Shown piece after piece: positions 1 through 7,852 of a DNA stretch of 9,606 nt (the first letter of the stretch is position 1; each line of letters opens with the position of its first letter). Below the pieces are notes generated by a model. That model saw nothing but the letters and a program-made list of their open reading frames with translations. It had not been told where the DNA came from and did not search any database. The stretch covers positions 13,335 through 22,940 of the forward strand of contig CAKMZU010000008.1 in NCBI GenBank assembly GCA_929200485.1, read 5' to 3'. The DNA comes from an uncultured Gammaproteobacteria bacterium (lineage in GTDB: Bacteria; Pseudomonadota; Gammaproteobacteria; Pseudomonadales; DT-91). The translations under genes were made by a program, and so were the position numbers.

Positions 1-174
1 AAATATTGATGTTTTTTTCATATTTCAATTTGGGGGCAAGCCAAAACGGAATCCAGCGTTGTTTATGCTTGCTGAAAACTGATGACCCGTATCAAGCTGG
101 GGGATACGGCTGGTGCTATAGCCTATTTTAGTATAAGAATAAGCTACAGCCTGTTATAAAAAGTGGATAAATGA
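1..174 (+). promoter_or_regulatory. rpsA leader (structured, no clear Shine-Dalgarno)
   Basis: This non-coding stretch lies in front of rpsA. The clearest element is a perfect 7-bp stem, CCGTATC (87-93) with GATACGG (103-109), closing a 9-nt loop. Two weaker stems lie upstream: TTTGG (29-33) with CCAAA (41-45), and AACG (45-48) with CGTT (57-60); they share base 45, so both cannot form fully at once. Just before the start codon the sequence is AT-rich and shows no GGAGG-like motif. In Escherichia coli, S1 represses its own mRNA through a leader of hairpins separated by AU-rich single strands and lacking a canonical Shine-Dalgarno. The layout here fits that scheme, but the regulation is inferred. 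I could not place a convincing promoter; it may lie in or before the upstream gene, outside the window. Confidence 0.55.
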
Positions 175-1845
175 ATGAGCGAAAGCTTTGCAGAATTATT
201 TGAAGAGAGTCTTCAGAATTTAGAAATGTCGCCGGGTGCGATTGTTACTGGTATCGTTATTGATGTTGACGATGACTGGGTAACCGTTCACGCTGGTCTA
301 AAATCAGAAGGTGTAATCCCTAAGAGCCAATTCCTTGATGAAAATGGCGAAGCCACTGTTTCTATTGGTGATGAAGTTCAGGTCGCTCTTGAAACAGTAG
401 AAGACGGTTTTGGTGAAACTAAACTGTCTCGTGAAAAAGCCAAGCGTGCTGAAGCTTGGATTGAGCTTGAGAAAGCACACTTGGATGAAGAAGTTGTCCA
501 GGGTGTTATCAGCGGTAAGGTTAAAGGCGGCTTCACGGTTGATGTCTTTAATATCAGAGCATTCTTGCCTGGCTCTTTGGTTGATGTGCGTCCTATCCGC
601 GACACACTTCACCTTGAAGGCAAAACGTTAGACTTCAAAGTTATTAAATTAGATGCTAAGCGTAACAACGTGGTTGTTTCTCGTCGTGCAGTACTTGAAG
701 CAGCGAATTCTGTTGAGCGTGAAGAGTTATTAGCTAACCTTGAAGAAGGTATGGCAGTTAAAGGTGTGGTTAAGAACCTAACCGATTACGGTGCATTCGT
801 TGATCTTGGTGGTATTGACGGTCTATTACATATCACTGATATGGCGTGGAAGCGTATCAAGCACCCATCAGAAGTTGTTGGCGTTGGCGATGAAATCGAC
901 GTTCGTATTCTGAAGTTTGATCGTGAGCGTAACCGTGTATCTCTTGGTCTTAAGCAATTGGGTGAAGATCCTTGGGTTGCTGTTAAAGCACGTTACCCAG
1001 AAGGTGCACGCGCAATGGCACGTGTGACTAACCTAACCGATTACGGCTGCTTTGCTGAGCTTGAAGAAGGCGTTGAAGGTCTGGTTCACGTATCTGAAAT
1101 GGATTGGACTAACAAGAACGTTCACCCATCTAAGATTGTTCAGCTTGGTGACGAAGTTGAAGTGATGGTTCTTGATATTGACGAAGAACGTCGTCGTATT
1201 TCTCTTGGTATTAAACAGTGTCAAGTTAATCCTTGGGATGAGTTTGCTGAGAAATTCATTAAAGGTGATAAAGTGACTGGTAAGATTAAGTCAATCACTG
1301 ACTTTGGTATCTTTATTGGTCTTGACGGCAATATCGATGGTCTTGTTCACTTGTCAGATATTTCCTGGAATGAAACAGGTGAAGAAGCGGTACGTCGATT
1401 CAAGAAAGGTGATGAGATTGAAACTGTCATACTTTCTGTTGATTCAGAGCGTGAGCGTATCTCTTTAGGTATCAAGCAATTAGAATCTGATCCTTTCAAC
1501 GAATATGTATCTGAGCATGACAAGGGCGCGATTGTTAAAGGTAAAGTAACAGAAGTTGACAGCAAGTCAGTGACTGTTAATTTAGCTGAAGACATCGACG
1601 GTGTTATCAAAGCATCTGAATTGAGCGTTGATAAAGTTGAAGATGCGAAGAACGTTGTTAAAGTTGATGAGGAGATCGAAGCGAAGATCGTCAGCGTTGA
1701 CCGTAAGAACCGTACTATTAGCTTATCGGTTAAAGCTCTAACTTTAGATGATGAGAAAGAAGCGGTTCAAGCGCAGAAAGACAAGCAACCTGAAAATGCA
1801 CCAACCACTATTGGTGACTTAATCAAGGCGCAAATGGATAAGTAA
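175..1845 (+). CDS. rpsA: 30S ribosomal protein S1
   Basis: S1 is the large, loosely bound protein of the 30S subunit that captures mRNA and unfolds structured initiation regions. The 556 residues match the roughly 557 of the E. coli protein and align along the whole length. Six S1/OB repeats can be followed at about residues 21-87, 105-171, 192-260, 277-347, 364-434 and 451-520. Repeats 3-5 carry the typical blocks [20 protein letters not shown] and RVSLGLKQL. The first two repeats form the ribosome-docking part and the others bind RNA. The start [13 protein letters not shown] matches the family N-terminus, so ATG 175 is chosen over ATG 171, which is 4 bp earlier, out of frame and stops after ten codons. 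Codon use looks strongly biased, as expected for a highly expressed gene. ihfB follows on the same strand, but a terminator lies between them. Confidence 0.99.
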   Translation: MSESFAELFEESLQNLEMSPGAIVTGIVIDVDDDWVTVHAGLKSEGVIPKSQFLDENGEATVSIGDEVQVALETVEDGFGETKLSREKAKRAEAWIELEKAHLDEEVVQGVISGKVKGGFTVDVFNIRAFLPGSLVDVRPIRDTLHLEGKTLDFKVIKLDAKRNNVVVSRRAVLEAANSVEREELLANLEEGMAVKGVVKNLTDYGAFVDLGGIDGLLHITDMAWKRIKHPSEVVGVGDEIDVRILKFDRERNRVSLGLKQLGEDPWVAVKARYPEGARAMARVTNLTDYGCFAELEEGVEGLVHVSEMDWTNKNVHPSKIVQLGDEVEVMVLDIDEERRRISLGIKQCQVNPWDEFAEKFIKGDKVTGKIKSITDFGIFIGLDGNIDGLVHLSDISWNETGEEAVRRFKKGDEIETVILSVDSERERISLGIKQLESDPFNEYVSEHDKGAIVKGKVTEVDSKSVTVNLAEDIDGVIKASELSVDKVEDAKNVVKVDEEIEAKIVSVDRKNRTISLSVKALTLDDEKEAVQAQKDKQPENAPTTIGDLIKAQMDK

Positions 1846-1863
1846 TTAATCCATCGAAGCTTG

Positions 1864-1902
1864 AAAGCTACCCCATGAACCCCATGGCGTAGCTTTTTTT
1901 TT
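1864..1902 (+). terminator. Rho-independent terminator of rpsA
   Basis: AAAGCTAC (1864-1871) pairs with GTAGCTTT (1889-1896). After one C/C mismatch, CCATG (1873-1877) pairs with CATGG (1883-1887), leaving a 5-nt loop. The descending arm runs into a tract of nine T (1894-1902). The stem starts 18 bp after the rpsA stop codon. It should end most rpsA transcripts before ihfB. Confidence 0.93.
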
Positions 1903-2186
1903 GCCTTAAATTTTAAGTGCCAAACACTGGTATATTTTGAAGGTTATTTGGAGGTTTAGCTGTGATTATTGATGCCATGCTGCTATTCTAAATAACAGGC
2001 AGGGCGGCATGGGCTGAACAGTCAGTTTTCGAACAGCCTCCTTGTTATCACTGTATTTTTGTACTATCTATTGTGGAAAATCACAGTAGAATGTTCAACG
2101 TTTCGGGTTTAAGTGTTTATTGGGGTGGGTAATCCTGTTGGAGGCCTACCGAGAACGTCGCATCGTTACTTTGGAGTGCTAGTTGT
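1903..2186 (+). promoter_or_regulatory. ihfB upstream region with candidate promoter and mini-ORF
   Basis: No conventional gene is visible between the rpsA terminator and ihfB. An extended -10-like element, TGGTATATT (1928-1936), has no good -35 partner. About 14 bp further on, GGAGG (1950-1954) precedes a GTG that opens a nine-codon frame (1962-1991, VIIDAMLLF). That frame overlaps a small hairpin, CTG-TATT with AATA-CAG at 1980-1998. A further weak stem joins GGCTG (2012-2016) and CAGCC (2034-2038). ACTGT (2050-2054) can pair with ACAGT (2083-2087) and the pairing continues as an AT-rich stem. The ihfB Shine-Dalgarno, GGAG (2173-2176), sits 10 nt before its ATG. The promoter and mini-ORF are suggestions only. 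Confidence 0.35.
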
Positions 2187-2480
2187 ATGACAAAGTCAGA
2201 GTTGATCGAAAGAATCACAGAGAAACAGCCACAACTGTCGGTTAAAGATATAGAACTGGCAGTAAAGGCAATTTTGGATCAAATGGCGTATACGCTTGCT
2301 GATGGTAATCGTATTGAAATACGGGGTTTTGGTAGTTTCAATCTACACCATCGTGAAGCGCGAATGGGTCGAAACCCTAAAACAGGTGATCCAGTACAGC
2401 TGGATGCGAAATCCGTTCCCCACTTTAAACCGGGCAAAGAGTTAAGGGAAAGAGTGAATAGCTCTAGAGATCAACTTTAA
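2187..2480 (+). CDS. ihfB: Integration host factor subunit beta
   Basis: IhfB pairs with IhfA to form the heterodimer that bends DNA sharply at WATCAANNNNTTR sites and acts in recombination, replication and transcription. The protein has 97 residues (94 in E. coli) and begins [10 protein letters not shown] like its relatives. The DNA-binding beta arm is visible as [26 protein letters not shown] (about residues 42-67), holding the HU/IHF signature, followed by the conserved [14 protein letters not shown] near the C-terminus. The MTKSELIER start and the [10 protein letters not shown] tail favour the beta over the alpha subunit. GGAG lies 10 nt before the ATG. The C-terminal NSSRDQL tail is encoded partly in the 17 bp shared with the convergent PepSY gene. 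The usual next genes in many relatives (lapA/lapB) are absent here. Confidence 0.98.
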   Translation: MTKSELIERITEKQPQLSVKDIELAVKAILDQMAYTLADGNRIEIRGFGSFNLHHREARMGRNPKTGDPVQLDAKSVPHFKPGKELRERVNSSRDQL

Positions 2481-3912
2481 GTCTTTTTCCCATCTGCTGG
2501 CCAATGATGGTTAAGCTCATCATCAGCAAAAGTATCAATACAAGTGCAGTATCTCTTCCAGCTCTACCTAAACTGCCTTTTAAGAAATTCCATTTATGAA
2601 GCATTGAAAAAATCCAGCCTTCGAGCTTTTGAGCCTTCGTGACCTTCTCGACTAACATTGCTGTTCTTGGATCGATAAAAACTGTTTCGCCATTGCTCAA
2701 ATCAACGCGCCATACTGGCAGTCGTTTGTTTCTAAAATCATAACCATTGCCGAATCGAGTTATTTTCTTAGGGTTGTTACTGTGGACTTCTTGAATGTTC
2801 ATGAATTTTGACAGTAACTGCTTGGCATATTCCCCGTCATTTAACGCTAACAAATTTCCATCAGTCGAAAAATATATCCCTGATTGTTCTTTTGGTAGCC
2901 CTGTAAAATGCTTTTCTCTAGAGGTATCGCGGGAGTTTTTGTTGTTTGCCAGACTTGCTCGAATAGCAGGCTGTTGATCGATAGTTATCAAACTAAGGGC
3001 TGTAATTGGTCTGCCATCTATGGCCTCAGGCCATCGAACGCTCTGATAAGATGATAAGTCAATAGACTGAAGGCTCAGCTGAGTTTGAGTGGGTGATTTT
3101 AGTGCTTGTTGATAAAGGTGATAAAAGCCGCTGAAAAGAAATCCTGCAAAAGGGATGAATACGGCCCAAGCCAGTTTGCGGTGCAAATATTGTAAGCGAC
3201 GTTTGTACTGTTTTCTTTTGAGTGATAATAGCAAATAGGCCCCAGATAGTAACATTATTGAAAGAATGGATAGTAATGTACTCATTAATATCAGGCGAAC
3301 GACGGGAAAATCGTCCAGCCAGTTAAAGGTATGCAACAACTGAAATAGTGTTTTTAATGACTGTTTCCAGTTATTGGTTAAAGCGGCTAGTGCGTTGGTT
3401 TCGGTGTGGATATAAGCCGTTAATTGATCTTCAGTGTTGAATATTACTTTATACACAGGCAGCAAACGATTTACCTCTGGGTAGTCGGTTGAAAACTTCG
3501 TGATGAAGGTGATGGATCTGATTGGCGCCGTTTGCCCTGTGTAATAGCGTGCAAGCCACTGTGCATGAATATGATCATAGTTGGGTAGTGGTAAAGCACT
3601 GTTGTGACTAAAATATTCCCGAGGCTCCTCTAACGTTTTTGTTAGTTGTAATTTCATTCCCTCTTTTGAGGGAATAATTTGAGCAATTGATACCTCACTG
3701 GAGTGAATAGATGCCAGTGTTTTCTTTGTCTGAGCAAGATCTTGCGCATTAATTTCAAGTGAAGGGGGTAGGCGTTTTACCGGCTGAGGGCCTGTCCAGA
3801 TCATTAATGGATGGCAGATTGCAGAAATGATAAAAACCAATGCGGCAGCATAAGCAGGCCACAGTAATAAACGATGATATTTTCTGGAAAACTGAATGAT
3901 GTTGGTCCGCAT
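2464..3912 (-). CDS. PepSY-associated inner-membrane protein, possible iron/siderophore reductase
   Basis: A 482-residue membrane protein of the PepSY-TM group (PiuB-like). Four hydrophobic segments are visible at about residues 15-40, 206-229, 246-270 and 455-471, with two large soluble parts between them. PepSY-like repeats occur near 152-178 ([20 protein letters not shown]) and 399-424 ([19 protein letters not shown]). Histidines lie in or beside the membrane helices: H13, H34, H194, H244, H265 and H439. The related Pseudomonas FoxB binds haem and reduces siderophore iron, so a reductase role is possible but inferred. The frame is open to 3984, but the start at 3912 is preferred because GAGGTG stands 3 nt before it and the hydrophobic N-terminus begins there. 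The gene follows the TonB receptor by 7 bp, suggesting coupled translation. No terminator is visible after it, as it runs tail to tail into ihfB. Confidence 0.85.
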   Translation of the reverse strand: MRTNIIQFSRKYHRLLLWPAYAAALVFIISAICHPLMIWTGPQPVKRLPPSLEINAQDLAQTKKTLASIHSSEVSIAQIIPSKEGMKLQLTKTLEEPREYFSHNSALPLPNYDHIHAQWLARYYTGQTAPIRSITFITKFSTDYPEVNRLLPVYKVIFNTEDQLTAYIHTETNALAALTNNWKQSLKTLFQLLHTFNWLDDFPVVRLILMSTLLSILSIMLLSGAYLLLSLKRKQYKRRLQYLHRKLAWAVFIPFAGFLFSGFYHLYQQALKSPTQTQLSLQSIDLSSYQSVRWPEAIDGRPITALSLITIDQQPAIRASLANNKNSRDTSREKHFTGLPKEQSGIYFSTDGNLLALNDGEYAKQLLSKFMNIQEVHSNNPKKITRFGNGYDFRNKRLPVWRVDLSNGETVFIDPRTAMLVEKVTKAQKLEGWIFSMLHKWNFLKGSLGRAGRDTALVLILLLMMSLTIIGQQMGKRLKVDL

Positions 3913-3922
3913 GCTCACCTCA
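3913..3922 (-). promoter_or_regulatory. Ribosome binding site overlapping the receptor stop codon
   Basis: Read on the minus strand, TGAGGTGAGC directly precedes the PepSY ATG. The first three bases are the stop codon of the TonB receptor, and GAGGTG is the Shine-Dalgarno. This fixes the PepSY start at 3912 and points to translational coupling of the two genes. Confidence 0.8.
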
Positions 3923-6028
3923 AAATGCCAAACGTAGTCCGGCAGTGAACGTTCGTGGCATCCCTGCTCGATAGGTGGCCTCATCTTTACCTACTGAGCG
4001 AGAGGTGTAGGTGGAGTAACGTTCATCTGTGATGTTTTGGCTGCGCAGGTACACAGCAATCATTTCGTTGATTTGATAGGCCGCTCGAAGATGCCACAAG
4101 TCATGCCCTTTGTATTTTTCAAGATTGGTTTCATCGACATAATAAGGGCCTAAATGTGCCCATTCGGCTGAGAGGCTTAAACCATCAATAGCTGTAGGTG
4201 TATAAAGCAAACTAAGGTTGCCAATGGATTCCGGAGCCTTCCCCACTTTATTACCATTGACATCAATGGTCTGCGTTGGGCGACAGCAAAGGTAGGTGAA
4301 AGATTTATAAGTTTGTTTTGTATGAGAGTAAGCTAGGGCATAGGCGATTTCATCGGTGATATCTCCTTTTACTGTTAATTCAACACCCTGATGTTCAGTT
4401 TCGCCTGCATTGACTTTGTTACGACCAGTATCATTAGTGATTGTGACGATATCATCGGTAATATCCATATGATACAACGCAAGTTCGTAGTCCAGCCAGG
4501 GGGCTAGCTCTCCTCTGAATCCAATTTCATAGCTGTCAGCTTTAATGGGTTTTAGCTCATCAGAGTTTTTAGTTGTGCCAGAACGGAATAGAGTGGTCAC
4601 TGATGGCGTGCTGAAAGCATGTCGGTAATTTAAATATAGGTTATGAAAATCAGCATATTGATAGACCATGCCAAATTTTGGACTGAATTGCGTGAATGTC
4701 AGACTTTGATCTTCTGGACGGTAGTGCGTGACAGGTCGTTGGAGCTGATCAATAAATAAGGAATCCTCTCCCGTATAATTGTCCTTGTAGTCAATGGCGA
4801 AATAGTCGTAACGCAGACCAAAACTCAAGATAAGATTTTCAATCCATTCGCTTTCAAGGCGAAAGTACGGAGAGATCGCCTGTTGTTCGGCATCATAGTC
4901 GTAACTTGTTGAGATGGGAGTAAATCCTGTGTAGATATCATCGATCTTCGTGTGATTGACGGCCGTTTCTTCAAATGTTGAAGGCGTATAATCAAGATCT
5001 ACGCCCATTAACCATTGCATAGCAGGTGTTATATCCCATCGGTATTTTGTCAATAACCCATAGGATTGAAATTTGATATCACGTTCGTTAGGGTCATAAG
5101 TAACCATCCAGGATGGTGACATTGTCATGGTGTTATGTCGATAGAATGGGATAACGCTTAATGCTTGATTATCGGTCAATGAGATATCAATTTCTGTCGA
5201 AAGTCGAAAGGCACTGACTTCTCTAAACCCCGTGTCGCCATGATAAGTATTCTTTTCAGGGTTGTTTAGGTAATCATTCTCTGATAGTGGTGACATACCG
5301 CTTTGATTGACGCCGGTGTAGGTGAATAGCGTTTTTGTGCTGACCTGATCGAAGTGGCTATCCCAACGAAATGAGGTTGATTGTCGATCATAGTCTGAAG
5401 CATCTCGGTAGCCATCGCTTTGCGTTAGATTGATTGAAAAATTAACACCTTGCTGGTGTGCCGAGCTGCCAGTTGACATAAGCAGGCGTTTCCAGCCAAA
5501 GCTTCCAATTTCAGCATTTAGTCGGGTTGTGAATTCTTCGGGTGGTTTGCGACTGAGGGCATTAATCATACCGCCAATCGCTTCGCTGCCATAAAGTGCA
5601 GTCCCAGGCCCTTTTATGACTTCGACCTGGCGACTTTGAGGGATGTTAACTTCATAAAGCGCGTTATGATTAAAAAATCCTGATGGGCGAATGGGGATAC
5701 TGTCTTCTAGAAATAAATAGACACCTCTTGTGGTAATAGGTTGCCTGATGGCGGACATATGTCCTTCACCACCCAAATTATTGATATGGGCACCAGCGGT
5801 TTGATTAATGAGTTCGCTGGGATGAGAAGCACTGATTTGCTGAATAATTTCTTCATTTAGCAGTTGAACTGACTCAGCTAGCACATCTTTATTTTTATGC
5901 TCTCGTGTGCCTGTGACGGAGATGGATTCCATTGCTTCATCTGCCAATGTTGAATTGGCAGAAATTTGCTGTGATAACAGGCTGAGTGTTAGAAGCAAAT
6001 GACACGGAGTATTAGTTATTATTTTCAT
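3920..6028 (-). CDS. TonB-dependent outer-membrane receptor
   Basis: A 702-residue receptor that should import a scarce ligand through the outer membrane using TonB energy. A signal peptide is visible at residues 1-25 or so (MKIITNTPCHLLLTLSLLSQ, then an Ala-rich end). A TonB-box-like ESISVTG follows at 34-40. The plug covers about 45-160 and ends in VEVIKGPGTALYGSEAIGG (135-153), a family hallmark. The rest is a beta barrel with typical strands such as ADSYEIGFRGEL (497-508) and NAGETEHQGVEL (540-551). It closes with NITDERY and a terminal Phe. The ligand cannot be read from sequence; the PepSY partner favours a ferric chelate. A vicinal Cys pair (581-582) lies in a probable external loop. 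The Shine-Dalgarno-like AAGGGA is unusually far (about 12 nt) from the ATG, but the signal peptide supports this start. Confidence 0.94.
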   Translation of the reverse strand: MKIITNTPCHLLLTLSLLSQQISANSTLADEAMESISVTGTREHKNKDVLAESVQLLNEEIIQQISASHPSELINQTAGAHINNLGGEGHMSAIRQPITTRGVYLFLEDSIPIRPSGFFNHNALYEVNIPQSRQVEVIKGPGTALYGSEAIGGMINALSRKPPEEFTTRLNAEIGSFGWKRLLMSTGSSAHQQGVNFSINLTQSDGYRDASDYDRQSTSFRWDSHFDQVSTKTLFTYTGVNQSGMSPLSENDYLNNPEKNTYHGDTGFREVSAFRLSTEIDISLTDNQALSVIPFYRHNTMTMSPSWMVTYDPNERDIKFQSYGLLTKYRWDITPAMQWLMGVDLDYTPSTFEETAVNHTKIDDIYTGFTPISTSYDYDAEQQAISPYFRLESEWIENLILSFGLRYDYFAIDYKDNYTGEDSLFIDQLQRPVTHYRPEDQSLTFTQFSPKFGMVYQYADFHNLYLNYRHAFSTPSVTTLFRSGTTKNSDELKPIKADSYEIGFRGELAPWLDYELALYHMDITDDIVTITNDTGRNKVNAGETEHQGVELTVKGDITDEIAYALAYSHTKQTYKSFTYLCCRPTQTIDVNGNKVGKAPESIGNLSLLYTPTAIDGLSLSAEWAHLGPYYVDETNLEKYKGHDLWHLRAAYQINEMIAVYLRSQNITDERYSTYTSRSVGKDEATYRAGMPRTFTAGLRLAF

Positions 6029-6066
6029 GTAAAGATGTAATCCCTTTTGCAGAGCGTTATTTTACG

Positions 6067-6096
6067 ATTAAAACCCCGTACGTTGACATGCGACAA
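6067..6096 (-). promoter_or_regulatory. Candidate promoter of the TonB receptor operon
   Basis: On the minus strand, TTGTCG (6096-6091; 4 of 6 against TTGACA) is followed after 18 bp by TTTAAT (6072-6067; 5 of 6 against TATAAT). Transcription would begin near 6060, giving a leader of about 30 nt. The -35 box is one arm of the palindrome at 6088-6106, so a protein bound there would block this promoter. This is inferred from consensus matching by eye. Confidence 0.45.
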
Positions 6097-6106
6097 ATTG
6101 TCGCAT
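6088..6106. promoter_or_regulatory. 19-bp palindromic operator candidate
   Basis: ATGCGACAA (6088-6096) and TTGTCGCAT (6098-6106) are perfect inverted repeats of 9 bp around a single central A. The site sits in the divergent gap between the TonB receptor operon and katA and overlaps the candidate receptor -35 box. On the + strand it directly abuts a perfect TTGACA (6083-6088). Size and symmetry fit a dimeric repressor site, for example of the TetR or Fur type. I do not recognise the consensus, and it does not resemble the classical Fur box. Confidence 0.6.
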
Positions 6107-6171
6107 CATTGCTAAGCAGAATGATTAGTTTAACAGTGGTGAGGAGAATGGAACTTACACTCTAACTAGTG

Positions 6172-6201
6172 GCCTAATGACAAGTGGGTTATGTCTTAGG
6201 C
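6172..6201 (+). repeat. Inverted repeat in the katA upstream region
   Basis: GCCTAA (6172-6177) pairs with TTAGGC (6196-6201). After a one-base bulge at 6178, GACA (6179-6182) pairs with TGTC (6192-6195), leaving a 9-nt loop. A T-rich stretch follows from 6206. The element lies about 45 bp before the katA start codon. It may be a weak terminator or attenuator in the katA leader, or an operator. The sequence alone does not decide. Confidence 0.4.
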
Positions 6202-6247
6202 AGTGTTTTTATTTATTCAAAATAATCGATGACGGTTTGAGGGTGTT

Positions 6248-7687
6248 ATGTCAGATAAAAAGTTAACAACTGCTTTTGGGAAGCCGGTAGAAGACAATCA
6301 GAATGTCTTAACCGCTGGCAGTCGCTGCCCTATGTTGCTTCAGGATGTTTGGTTTTTAGAAAAACTGGCACATTTTGATCGGGAGGTGATTCCTGAGCGC
6401 CGTATGCATGCAAAAGGCTCTGCAGCCTATGGTACTTTCACCGTGACTAACGATATTAGTCAATATACCAAGGCGGCATTATTTTCGGAGGTGGGTAAAG
6501 AAACCCCTGTTTTTCTTCGTTTCTCTACCGTGGCGGGGGAGCGTGGGGCTGCTGATGCAGAGCGCGATATTCGAGGCTTTGCTGTTAAGTTTTATACTGA
6601 AGAAGGGAATTGGGATATTGTTGGTAATAACACCCCCGTTTTTTTTCTTAGAGACCCTTTAAAATTTCCTGATTTAAATCACGCAGTAAAGCGCGATCCA
6701 AAAACCAATATGCGAAGCGCTAAAAACAATTGGGATTTTTGGACCTTGCTGCCGGAGGCGATACATCAAGTAACAATCGTCATGAGTGATCGGGGGTTAC
6801 CGGCCACCTATCGACACATGCATGGATTTGGTAGTCATACCTTTAGCTTTATCAACAAAGACAATGAGCGGTATTGGGTTAAATTTCATTTTTATTCAGA
6901 GCAGGGGATTGAAAATTTGACGGATCAAGAAGCAGAAGTGTTGGTGGGTAAAGACCGGGAAAGTCACCAGAGAGATCTGTTCGATAGTATTGAGGTAAAA
7001 GAATTCCCTCGATGGAAGATGAAAGTGCAGGTGTTGTCAGAAGAAGATGCAGGAAAGCTCGGTTATAACCCCTTTGATTTAACTAAGGTTTGGCTTAAGA
7101 AAGATGTCCCTTTAATTGAGGTAGGTACATTGGAGCTTAATCGAAATCCCGAAAACTATTTTGCAGAGGTGGAACAATCAGCGTTTAATCCAGCAAGTGT
7201 TGTACCGGGTGTTGGGTTTTCTCCGGATAAAATGCTTCAAGGGCGTCTTTTTTCTTACGGAGATGCGCATCGATATCGCTTAGGGGTTAATCACCATTTA
7301 ATACCCGTTAATTCACCTAAGTGCCCCTATCACAGCTATCACAGAGATGGCATGATGCGCGTTGATGATAATGCTGGGTCAACCATTGGTTATGAGCCAA
7401 ACAGCGAGGGTGAATGGGCTGATGATAGAGAATCAAGAGAGCCGCCTTTAGCGATAGAGAATTACGCTGATAATTATGATCACAGAGAGGATGATGATTA
7501 TTTCACCCAGCCAAGATTATTATTTAATCTCATGAGCGCTGCTCAGCAACAAGTGTTATTTGAAAATACGGCCAGGGCGTTGGGGGATGCACCTCAATCG
7601 ATAAAAGATCGGCATATTAATAATTGCCAGCAGGTGGATGCGCTTTATGGCGAAGGGGTAAAAAGAGCCTTGCAACAATTAGGTTAA
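6248..7687 (+). CDS. katA: Monofunctional haem catalase
   Basis: Catalase splits 2 H2O2 into water and O2 in the cytoplasm or periplasm; no signal peptide is seen, so cytoplasm is likely. The 479-residue size fits the small-subunit, clade-3 type (KatA of Vibrio and Neisseria). The distal haem residues H54 ([12 protein letters not shown]) and N127 (VGNNTPVFF) are in place. The proximal Tyr is Y337 in [14 protein letters not shown], with R333 beside it. The spacing from H54 to N127 (73) and to Y337 (283) equals that of bovine catalase. GAGGG lies 4 nt before the ATG. The gene diverges from the TonB receptor operon and shares its 219-bp control region. I found no OxyR site or clear promoter close to the start. 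No strong terminator follows. Confidence 0.97.
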   Translation: MSDKKLTTAFGKPVEDNQNVLTAGSRCPMLLQDVWFLEKLAHFDREVIPERRMHAKGSAAYGTFTVTNDISQYTKAALFSEVGKETPVFLRFSTVAGERGAADAERDIRGFAVKFYTEEGNWDIVGNNTPVFFLRDPLKFPDLNHAVKRDPKTNMRSAKNNWDFWTLLPEAIHQVTIVMSDRGLPATYRHMHGFGSHTFSFINKDNERYWVKFHFYSEQGIENLTDQEAEVLVGKDRESHQRDLFDSIEVKEFPRWKMKVQVLSEEDAGKLGYNPFDLTKVWLKKDVPLIEVGTLELNRNPENYFAEVEQSAFNPASVVPGVGFSPDKMLQGRLFSYGDAHRYRLGVNHHLIPVNSPKCPYHSYHRDGMMRVDDNAGSTIGYEPNSEGEWADDRESREPPLAIENYADNYDHREDDDYFTQPRLLFNLMSAAQQQVLFENTARALGDAPQSIKDRHINNCQQVDALYGEGVKRALQQLG

Positions 7688-7852
7688 GTTCTGTGTATTG
7701 ATGGTCTCCTAGTCTTCTACTTACCCTCTGTTTATGAGAGTAAGAGCATCATAGAATGGAGCGATAAGAGCGCAACACTCAAAGTGTAAAAAAGTGCAAT
7801 CTATTTTTTTCTCTATACAATAGCCTTCTTTTTCCGATACAGAGTTTTCCTT

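Noticed and set aside
2..130. Open frames at the left edge as the end of an upstream gene such as cmk
   Set aside because: Frames 2 and 3 are open for short stretches, but the translations do not resemble the Cmk C-terminus and the leader of rpsA fits better.
2091..2132. Thirteen-codon ORF before ihfB
   Set aside because: No Shine-Dalgarno and no family resemblance.
3913..3984. Upstream extension of the PepSY protein to an ATG at 3984
   Set aside because: These 24 codons lie inside the receptor gene. The hydrophobic N-terminus and a good Shine-Dalgarno support the ATG at 3912.
6148..6165. Five-codon ORF (MELTL) in the katA leader
   Set aside because: The purine-rich GAGGAG ends one base before the ATG, too close for efficient initiation, and the peptide has no recognisable feature.
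7720..7744. Hairpin after katA
   Set aside because: The stem is interrupted (5 bp, mismatch, 3 bp) and no T tract follows, so I do not call a terminator.
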